The position numbers were made by a program, and so were the translations under genes. The notes below the pieces were generated by a model that was given only the letters and a program-made list of their open reading frames with translations, searched no databases and was not told the origin of the DNA. From Eubacterium sp. (lineage in GTDB: Bacteria; Bacillota; Clostridia; Lachnospirales; Lachnospiraceae), in assembly GCA_020844525.1 (NCBI GenBank), contig JAJGAH010000036.1:1-11049 (forward strand): 11,049 bases of DNA, read 5' to 3'. Each line of letters opens with the position of its first letter. Positions within the stretch are counted from its first letter, which is position 1. Positions 1-6,093 of this stretch are shown here, piece by piece.

Positions 1-11
1 AAAAGTATAAC

Positions 12-60
12 AAAAAAGCCGGCTATTTGCAATCATTTTCGATTACAAACGCCGGTTTTT
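12..60 (-). terminator. Rho-independent terminator closing the minus-strand gene series
   Basis: Read on the minus strand, CCGGC (51-55) pairs with GCCGG (19-23). Inside it TTTG (46-49) pairs with CAAA (26-29), then a T-G wobble, then AATC (41-44) pairs with GATT (31-34), around a six-base loop (35-40). The stem is followed by a run of six T (12-17). The flanking A-run at 56-60 can extend the stem and would also give a T-run on the plus strand, so it may work in both directions. The T-G wobble becomes a C-A mismatch on the plus strand, which favours the minus strand as the main direction. It lies about 150 bases past the DUF1294 gene. Confidence 0.8.
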
Positions 61-121
61 GGCCATTTTCTTCATCTCACGATTGACGAATTACTCATTG
101 AGGGTACTTTTCTTTGGAAGT

Positions 122-151
122 TCACATTATTGTAACGTGATCTAATTTCAT
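122..151 (-). pseudogene. Nine-codon reading frame with perfect ribosome site: gene remnant or leader peptide
   Basis: A textbook ribosome site AAGGAGG (159-165) sits seven bases before an ATG (149-151). The frame reads MKLDHVTIM and stops at TGA (122-124). MKLDHVTI closely resembles the usual N-terminus of VOC-superfamily (glyoxalase/bleomycin-resistance) proteins. After the stop all three frames close quickly and none looks like the rest of such a protein, so I read it as the truncated start of a VOC gene. The alternative is a real leader peptide ahead of the terminator at 12-60. It starts 59 bases after the DUF1294 stop on the same strand. The ribosome site is certain; the interpretation is inference. 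Confidence 0.4.
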
Positions 152-209
152 ACCTGAGCCTCCTTCTTTTTATCTGTTACTACCGTTCACGACCTCTATC
201 TCATTTCCA

Positions 210-503
210 TTACCACCTGAGGTAAAAGATGGTCCAAAATATCCCGCTTATCCATAACACAAGCGCAATTGGAACCAGTATCCGAAATTTCCGCTTACTC
301 GTTTTGTGATGAAAAACAAGCATTCCCAGGAGCGCACCTGCCGCCCCGCCAAAGAAGGCAAATAATAATAGCGTTGCCTCCGGTATCCGCCATTTGTGCT
401 TTATTGCTCTCCTCTTGTCAACACCATATAAAATGAAAGAGATGAGGTTGATAACTCCCAGATACAGATATACTGAACAAGCCATACTATCATACCGCAT
501 CAT
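210..503 (-). CDS. DUF1294 family small membrane protein
   Basis: A 97-residue protein with three predicted membrane helices (about residues 9-27, 42-62 and 74-95). It shows the family signature in order: YGVDKRRA at 26-33 on the cytoplasmic side of helix 1, WRIPEATLL at 38-46, the Gly/Ala-rich GGAAGALLGML at 52-62, and HHKTSKRKF at 65-73 before helix 3. This pattern and the length of about 100 residues match DUF1294, whose function is unknown. The ATG at 503 is the first start after an in-frame stop at 519-521. The ribosome site is weak, and ATGs at codons 2 and 7 are alternatives. It lies 108 bases after the preceding minus-strand gene and is probably the last intact gene before the terminator at 12-60. 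Confidence 0.85.
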   Translation of the reverse strand: MMRYDSMACSVYLYLGVINLISFILYGVDKRRAIKHKWRIPEATLLLFAFFGGAAGALLGMLVFHHKTSKRKFRILVPIALVLWISGIFWTIFYLRW

Positions 504-536
504 GCCGTCACACCACTTCTAACTTTTCATGATTGA

Positions 537-553
537 AAAACCACAATGGTTTT
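537..553 (-). terminator. Weak AT-rich hairpin between two genes, possible terminator
   Basis: AAAACCA (537-543) and TGGTTTT (547-553) form a perfect seven-pair stem around a three-base loop, 59 bases after the stop of the 225-residue gene. The stem holds only two G-C pairs, and its own arms supply the A and T runs, so it could act weakly in either direction. It may separate the DUF1294 gene from the upstream genes, but the stability is low. Confidence 0.3.
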
Positions 554-611
554 CCATGTCTGCCCTGATCCATAGCCTCACTTCCTGAAATCCGAATTCA
601 TAAAAGTGATC

Positions 612-1289
612 TCATCTCTCCAATCTGCTTACAGCTGTGCCCCAGAATTCCGGAAATGCATTTTTCAGAAAAAGCCCATTTGACATGCCATTGATCAGAA
701 GCAGCCGGAGTACTCTCTCAAAATCATCATTAAAGTGCACTATATCCTTCTGGGATAAATTGCTCCACTCGCCACGCAGATGAAATTCATCCGTCAGATG
801 CATAACACCCCAAAGAAGCTGTGCAAAGTATTCCTGATCAAGAAGCATAGGGTTGGAGGCCAGAATGATTATCTCCGTCTGGGATCCCAGGATCATGTCA
901 TACATTTTCGTATAGCTTTTCTCATCCACACAAACCCGTATTTTCTCCTGCTCGATCTGCTCACGCATGGTACTTAGGTCCGCTTCACTGTCCGCCGCCA
1001 TTTTTTTTGGATCAATCTGTGTTTCAGACACGGAAAGCAGTGTACTCATAAGCTCTGCCCCGAGTCCAATGAAAAAGGAACTTGTCAGCATCCGGGTCTT
1101 GCGCTCAGAATCTCTCTTTTCGTGCTGATCCATGATTGCGCCAACCACAACTGTGGTAATAGCAAAGCTGATTGGAACGAACGCCAGATCTTGAAGGATA
1201 TAGAATCCTGTTGTGCGGATATCACGAAAAACAAATATCTGTCTGCCCACATTTTCAAAATCCAAGCATATCCTCAACAGTCTATCCAA
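612..1289 (-). CDS. Unrecognised protein with one membrane helix
   Basis: A protein of up to 225 residues that I do not recognise. One hydrophobic helix is predicted at about residues 35-53 (from LAFVPISF to VVVGAIM). A charged stretch rich in Lys, Arg and Glu follows at 55-68, suggesting a short N-terminal part, an anchor and a soluble domain of about 170 residues, probably cytoplasmic. No nuclease, kinase or metal motif is evident. No ATG fits the start. The frame opens after a stop at 1302-1304, and TTG at 1289 overlaps the nitroreductase stop by 16 bases. A second TTG at 1265 (codon 9) has a better ribosome site (GAGGA six bases upstream) and begins eight bases after that stop, so it may be the true start. 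The spacing implies translational coupling to the nitroreductase. Confidence 0.65.
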   Translation of the reverse strand: MDRLLRICLDFENVGRQIFVFRDIRTTGFYILQDLAFVPISFAITTVVVGAIMDQHEKRDSERKTRMLTSSFFIGLGAELMSTLLSVSETQIDPKKMAADSEADLSTMREQIEQEKIRVCVDEKSYTKMYDMILGSQTEIIILASNPMLLDQEYFAQLLWGVMHLTDEFHLRGEWSNLSQKDIVHFNDDFERVLRLLLINGMSNGLFLKNAFPEFWGTAVSRLER

Positions 1290-1774
1290 TGAATCCGCTT
1301 CTCATCGAACCTGTTCTGCTGTTGTCTGCTTTCAGCCGGATATCCAACCGGAAACAGGGCAAATGCTTCCCACCCGTCTGAAAGCCCCAGGACTTCCTTC
1401 ACACGCTGCATACGGTCTTTTTCCGGTGCAATTCCAAGCCAGACTCCGCCCAATCCCAGAGAATCTGCCATTAGCCACATATTTTCTACGCATATTGACA
1501 TGTCTTCTATTACCATAGAAGGAAAACGGCACATTGACACATTATACACCGGAACAATAACAACCGGGGCTTTGTCCGTACATCCGGCATAAGGGCTGGT
1601 CTCCGACAATTTATGAATAACTTCTCTATCTGTGACCACATAAAATTCCCATGGTTGCTGGTTTCCAGCAGATGGCGCCTGCATACCTGCCTTCAGGATC
1701 TCAGAAATCTTCTCCTTCTCTATTGGTCTATTTTCATATTTTCTGACACTGATTCTATGATAAATGCTGTTCAT
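1274..1774 (-). CDS. Nitroreductase-family FMN-dependent oxidoreductase
   Basis: A 166-residue cytoplasmic flavoprotein of the nitroreductase superfamily, which uses FMN and NAD(P)H to reduce nitro groups, quinones or other acceptors; the physiological substrate cannot be told from sequence. The N-terminal HRISVRKY (6-13) is the RxSxRxY phosphate-binding signature. APSAGNQQPW (33-42) is the second FMN-contacting segment, and LGLGGVWLGIAPE (106-118) is the third conserved block. The protein is at the short end of the family, in line with compact clostridial members. The start is well supported: GAGGAGGAAAACAA precedes the ATG. That ATG overlaps, as ATGA, the stop of the -1 frame that continues the upstream DUF262 gene. 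It shows no obvious functional link with the restriction genes. Confidence 0.9.
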   Translation of the reverse strand: MNSIYHRISVRKYENRPIEKEKISEILKAGMQAPSAGNQQPWEFYVVTDREVIHKLSETSPYAGCTDKAPVVIVPVYNVSMCRFPSMVIEDMSICVENMWLMADSLGLGGVWLGIAPEKDRMQRVKEVLGLSDGWEAFALFPVGYPAESRQQQNRFDEKRIHWIDC

Positions 1775-1850
1775 TTGTTTTCCTCCTCGTCGTTCTTACC
1801 TTCGATCTCTTCATCAATAGCAATCGAGATACCGATATCGGTCGGATCAA

Positions 1851-4800
1851 TTACTTCCTCAGTTTTTCCGTCAGATCCTTCTCAAAATCCTTTATCTGCT
1901 TCAATGCCTCATCCATCACTGTGTAAATCTCTTCTTTCGAATCAGGATCCTTTATCGGCAAATACGGTGTTCTGAAATGCATCCTCCATATCCAGTCCTC
2001 TTTCTGCTGCTTAGCTGGGTAAATCTCATTAATTCTCTCGCTTAAAGCCTTCTGCTCCTTCGGCATGTTTTTAGCACTCAGTACAAATTGTACGAAGAAT
2101 CTCTTCCCGTCCCGGTTCACAATTTCATAGTAGTAGTGATTGTCCGTGTTCCATCCGCTAGGACAGCCCGATGCATCCGGAAGAAGAGCACTCATAGCAT
2201 CTGTGGTGAACCGTGTATAAGTTTTGGAACACTTACGAAGATCTACATGCACATCTTCACGTTCAACAGCCCACTCCCGCAGATGTCCGGCTATTTTCTC
2301 CATCTGGCGGTTCCTCTCCAACTTCTCAGGATCATCGCTATCTTGCATATATTCGGACAGATACGGAATCATCGCATCAATGATCCTGCTGCTCCATTGT
2401 GCTTGGAAAGAAGCCATTCTTGACCAGTCCGCTTCATTAGCTATGCTAACATCCTCGAGCTTTACAATTATCACAGATATGTCATTATCATCCGCTCTGT
2501 CCCACTGCACCAACCCATCAAGCTTCTCGTCAATATCGGAACGATGCTCGGACAAAATATCAAACGCCTCTTTATTCCGCTGCTTATCCCCAAGGGAAAT
2601 CAAGAAATCCACCCGTGCACAGATAAAATTGGCAACACAGTTCACATAGAAACCACTGACCCCAAAGTTCCCACTCATTGTATTGGAGTTTCCTGCATGA
2701 TCTCTTCCAAAAGCACCAGTCATCAGATTTGCCTTCTGAATGATCGGAAGAGCATACTCCCAATATCTTCTCCGCAGTTCATGCCTGCTTTCATCGCTTG
2801 CCCTATCCAGTTCCGTATCGCGCAGGTAAAATACCAGATCCATTGGATCTGCGTTATAGAGAATAAACAGCTTTCTCAGAATAGAAATTTTCGTCTGTGT
2901 ACTTGTATTCTTCTCAGCATATATACCCTCATCAATCTTAAGCGGTACGCGTTGAGTGCTTCCATCACTGCTGAAATACGTGGCAAAATCGGTTGTGGAC
3001 GATGTACTGTAAGCAAGGGTTGTAAGAACCGACTTGTCCTGGGAATGCAGATACTTCACCACATGCTCAAACATATCCGTCCAGCTTGTGACCGGGGTTT
3101 CTTTATTCCGGTAGCTATATTTTACAATTTCCCTGCCCTTAAGATCAAACTCCTCGTCATCCAATGAGCAGGAATCAAATTCTTTCTTAGCAGGAACAAA
3201 CTGCGTCTCAGGCATCGGCCAGATCGTTGTAACAGCTTCTTTCACAAGGTCATTACTTCTCTCCTGCATCTCCTTCAGACCCCATGTTTCCTTCATGGCA
3301 ATCTTCTGATTCATGCGGATTCCGCTGTTCTTATAGCCATGCTCATTGTCTCGTTTCTCAGCAAACGTCGAGTTGCTCATGTCCGGATTATAGGCAGTGA
3401 GTGTCAGATTGCCCAGTCTGTGAAGCCAGTTTGTATGGATCTCTTCAGCATCCGGTCCGAGGCTTTCACGCCATGCCGGTGTAAGGTGCTGCGGCATAAT
3501 ATGCTCAATCGAATAAGTGCCGTCATCCAGATGCTGGTAGACATCCTTTGTTTCCTTCGTATCATGGTTCTCAAACCGCTCAAAAAGATACGCCTTATAC
3601 TTACCACGCATCTGGTAAACCTGTTTGTAGGTAAGTGCCTCTGCAAACTCCTCATTCGTCGGGAACCTTCCACTCTCCTTCTTCGAGAGAAGTGCATAAA
3701 TAAATTTATCGACATATCCGTTTGTCGTGTTATCGTAGCGGATAATTTCTTTATTCAGGTTAAGGAAAATTTTGTTCAGCGCATTGGTTGGAACCTCACA
3801 GATGTTTCTCCGGAATAAGTAATCCTCCGTAATCAGGAAGATCCTTGTCACCTCATCTGATGAGATTTTCCCATCCTGACACAGGCGCAGCACCTCCATG
3901 AAAAAGGGCTCTGTGACGGTGATTTCCAGTCGATTTAACCTGTCCATGCAGCCATCCAATCCCTTGATGCCAAGACCGCTCTTCCCGGAAATAAGACGCT
4001 CGTAGAAACGCGCATATTTCTTCAGATCCTCCAGAAGTGCATCCAACGGGACATCATTTTCTTCGACGTATTTCTTGAATGCCTGATAGACGTTACTAAT
4101 GGTCGGTGTCACCTGCTGTTTAATGCTCAGGTAATCACGAACAAAGGTGCTGACATTATCATGGGTACACTGCTCTATCTTTGTCCAGAAATTGTCGTAG
4201 TACTCCTCCTGCTTTTTAGGGGAAAGGCCCATTAGGATATAGTTCCTGATCTTATCACCCTCTGTCAAAGCAAGACCAGTTGAGTTCAGGCTCTCAAAAA
4301 TAAGCTGAGCGTCATCGTCCGGATCCAGTGTGATACTGATGATCTGCAGCTTGTTGATAGCATCATAAAGCTCATCGACTGAGACTTCAGATCTAAGGAT
4401 CTGATCACAGAAGAACTTATAATTGATGGTAAGGTTCGAATCGTTCTCGTACTCTTCCGCATCCCCGGCTACCAGCTTTTCCAACGCAGATCGATCACTC
4501 TTCACAGGGCGAAGCTTGATCCGCTCATCATCCTTTGCCCATTTGGCAATCACAAACCGCTCCATAATCTGCTCATCAAGCTTATCTTCCTGTGACTGTA
4601 CACGCTTTTTATGGAGCATATTGCTAATAGCGAGAAGGAGAAGCGTCACCGTGGTGAGTCTCTGCTGGCCATCTATAATATGGTACTCAATCTTTGCCCC
4701 GGCCGGTACCACCTGAGAGACAATACTCCCGAAGAAGTGACTGCTTCTGCCATTCTTGATGATTTTCACGAGATCTGTATATAGCTGTCGGCAGTTATCC

Positions 4801-4895
4801 GTCTTCCAGTCATACTTTCTCTGATAAACGGGTATAATATATTTGTTGCTGGCGCCTTCCATAAACGCTAACAGTTGGGCTTCTGAGCCTTTCAT
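1851..4895 (-). CDS. DUF262-DUF1524-DUF4268 fusion, GmrSD-like defence endonuclease
   Basis: A 1014-residue protein. DUF262 (about 1-225) carries the family hallmark IDGQQRLTT at 74-82 and the FESLNSTGLALTEGDKIRN segment at 200-218. In GmrS, BrxU and SspE this ParB/Srx-like fold binds and hydrolyses nucleotide. DUF1524 (about 410-550) has SIEHIMPQH at 462-470, with H465 as the likely HNH histidine, then GNLTLTAYNP at 495-504 and FAEKRD at 511-516. A segment at about 560-690 is unassigned. Residues about 705-850 resemble DUF4268, including YWEYALPI, SGNFGVSGFYVNCV and RVDFLISLGDKQRNKEAF. The last 150 residues are unassigned. DUF262-DUF1524 enzymes cleave modified phage DNA, so a type IV-like role is the best inference. 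The ribosome site GAAGGAG lies about 11 bases before the ATG. The C-terminus may be altered: see the finding on the A5 tract at 1863-1867. Confidence 0.85.
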   Translation of the reverse strand: MKGSEAQLLAFMEGASNKYIIPVYQRKYDWKTDNCRQLYTDLVKIIKNGRSSHFFGSIVSQVVPAGAKIEYHIIDGQQRLTTVTLLLLAISNMLHKKRVQSQEDKLDEQIMERFVIAKWAKDDERIKLRPVKSDRSALEKLVAGDAEEYENDSNLTINYKFFCDQILRSEVSVDELYDAINKLQIISITLDPDDDAQLIFESLNSTGLALTEGDKIRNYILMGLSPKKQEEYYDNFWTKIEQCTHDNVSTFVRDYLSIKQQVTPTISNVYQAFKKYVEENDVPLDALLEDLKKYARFYERLISGKSGLGIKGLDGCMDRLNRLEITVTEPFFMEVLRLCQDGKISSDEVTRIFLITEDYLFRRNICEVPTNALNKIFLNLNKEIIRYDNTTNGYVDKFIYALLSKKESGRFPTNEEFAEALTYKQVYQMRGKYKAYLFERFENHDTKETKDVYQHLDDGTYSIEHIMPQHLTPAWRESLGPDAEEIHTNWLHRLGNLTLTAYNPDMSNSTFAEKRDNEHGYKNSGIRMNQKIAMKETWGLKEMQERSNDLVKEAVTTIWPMPETQFVPAKKEFDSCSLDDEEFDLKGREIVKYSYRNKETPVTSWTDMFEHVVKYLHSQDKSVLTTLAYSTSSTTDFATYFSSDGSTQRVPLKIDEGIYAEKNTSTQTKISILRKLFILYNADPMDLVFYLRDTELDRASDESRHELRRRYWEYALPIIQKANLMTGAFGRDHAGNSNTMSGNFGVSGFYVNCVANFICARVDFLISLGDKQRNKEAFDILSEHRSDIDEKLDGLVQWDRADDNDISVIIVKLEDVSIANEADWSRMASFQAQWSSRIIDAMIPYLSEYMQDSDDPEKLERNRQMEKIAGHLREWAVEREDVHVDLRKCSKTYTRFTTDAMSALLPDASGCPSGWNTDNHYYYEIVNRDGKRFFVQFVLSAKNMPKEQKALSERINEIYPAKQQKEDWIWRMHFRTPYLPIKDPDSKEEIYTVMDEALKQIKDFEKDLTEKLRK

Positions 4896-4991
4896 AGGTT
4901 TGTTTCTCCTTCAAAATATGTTAATATCTTCGTTTAGGCAAAAAACTTGCTTTGGAAAATACAAATGTCGTAGATGTGTGATACCTGCATC

Positions 4992-5465
4992 CTACCTATA
5001 ATTGATTCTCCCTCTAAGATAAGTATTCAAATCTATCCTTGCCTCCGTAGTCATAGCTTCTTCTGAAAACGAAACCTCTTCCAGTCTTTCCATCCATTTC
5101 ACAAGTACTTTGCCCAGCCATTCCTTCTCTTCTTCACTTACCTGTCTCAGTGGATAAATCCAGTCAGTGCCATATGGCAATCGGACAAAGTTTGCATAGT
5201 TGATTCCATAAATTGCATTATTTAAGGCATCGTAAGGGTCATGGTCCTTTTTCACAAAGTTCCAAGTCCATCTTGGCCTAATTTCCAACACACTATAATC
5301 AGCTATCTCAAGCACCATCTTATAATTTACCAAAGACAACAGCATGGGTGCCATATTTCCTGCAAGTTCATGCCAGCCTTCTAATCCGAGAATATTATGA
5401 TAATCACTCTCCATATTGTGAAGTAGGGAAAATAAGCGATTTCTATCTAGTGGTGGTTTATTCAT
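4992..5465 (-). CDS. Unrecognised 157-residue cytoplasmic protein in the defence cluster
   Basis: I recognise no family. The protein is soluble, with no signal peptide or membrane helix. It has no Cys and is rich in Trp (31, 67, 69, 102, 116, 124) and Tyr. The first 65 residues look helical, followed by an aromatic/basic patch RPRWTWNFVKK at 63-73 and a charged amphipathic helix at about 108-131. No catalytic motif is apparent. The start is supported by AAAAGGAAA ending about seven bases before the ATG at 5465. It stands 97 bases after the natural hsdR stop and 96 bases before the DUF262-DUF1524 gene, all on the same strand. An accessory or partner role in restriction is possible but rests only on position. 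An inverted repeat lies in its leader (5516-5548). Confidence 0.7.
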   Translation of the reverse strand: MNKPPLDRNRLFSLLHNMESDYHNILGLEGWHELAGNMAPMLLSLVNYKMVLEIADYSVLEIRPRWTWNFVKKDHDPYDALNNAIYGINYANFVRLPYGTDWIYPLRQVSEEEKEWLGKVLVKWMERLEEVSFSEEAMTTEARIDLNTYLRGRINYR

Positions 5466-5515
5466 ATTCGTTTCCTTTTCTGCGTCTGCTCTCTGCGGAT
5501 TAGTTTACGCACCCT

Positions 5516-5548
5516 ATCGGATCGCAATGCGACTCATAAGGATCCGAT
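5516..5548. repeat. Inverted repeat with 8-bp perfect arms upstream of the 157-residue gene
   Basis: ATCGGATC (5516-5523) and GATCCGAT (5541-5548) are perfect reverse complements separated by 17 bases. They lie between the natural hsdR stop and the 157-residue gene. No T-run follows on either strand, so it is not a standard terminator. The arm-to-arm centre spacing of 25 bases would suit an operator or an RNA hairpin in the leader. Function is inferred only from position. Confidence 0.45.
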
Positions 5549-5562
5549 CTCACACGGTTTGC

Positions 5563-6093
5563 CTATTTCCCCGCACTATCTCGCCTAAACTCATCAAACA
5601 ACGCATATGCCAACGCCTTCATGATTGTCTTGTACTTTTCCGAGTTCTCGAACAGAGATGTATAAGTCTCCGTGCTCTCCATATATGCTTCCTGCGCCGC
5701 ATTATCGAAAAGCTGTGGGAAGATATTATTGACGAACATCTGCTGCTCATCATCTTGTGCTGCTTTCCGGAGCTTTTTATTATTCTTCAGCTTCTCATGA
5801 AGCGCTGTAATGACAACCTTGTCACCCTCCGTAAAGTCACCCACGAACTGCTCATTCACCTTCTCGATGACTTCCTCTAGCGGAGATAAGGTTTCCTGCA
5901 TCTTCAGCGGCTTCTTCATCTTGGCCGGACCATACTCACCCTTCTCTTCCTTTACAAGCCCGATGGATCCCTCAAAGGTTTTCTCGAGATGGTAATATTC
6001 CAGCCTCACCCGGTTGCCGAGATCGAAGGAAATCTGTGGATCCGCCGGGATGATCTTTGCCAGATAGGAATTAAAGACGTATTCCTTGTGGAG
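5563..6093 (-). pseudogene. hsdR: Separated C-terminal part of hsdR, in frame after a premature stop
   Basis: The frame of hsdR continues without a frameshift for 176 codons after the TAA at 6094-6096 and ends at TAG (5563-5565). The peptide right after the stop, LHKEYVFNSYLAKIIPADP, reads like ordinary HsdR. The rest is acidic, Lys-rich and helical, as expected for the C-terminal domain that docks HsdR onto the M2S methyltransferase in EcoR124I-like enzymes. The first possible internal start is a GTG at 6009 with no convincing ribosome site, so separate production of this piece is doubtful. It would be made only by stop read-through, or if the stop is a sequence error. Confidence 0.8.

Noticed and set aside
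4896..4991. Promoter TTGCCT-17-TATTTT ahead of the DUF262-DUF1524 gene
   Set aside because: The -10-like box abuts the ribosome site, so the transcript would start within or after it; not credible as the main promoter.
5563..6009. Independent 148-residue gene starting at GTG 6009
   Set aside because: It is in frame with hsdR, has no convincing ribosome site, and its sequence is the expected HsdR C-terminus.
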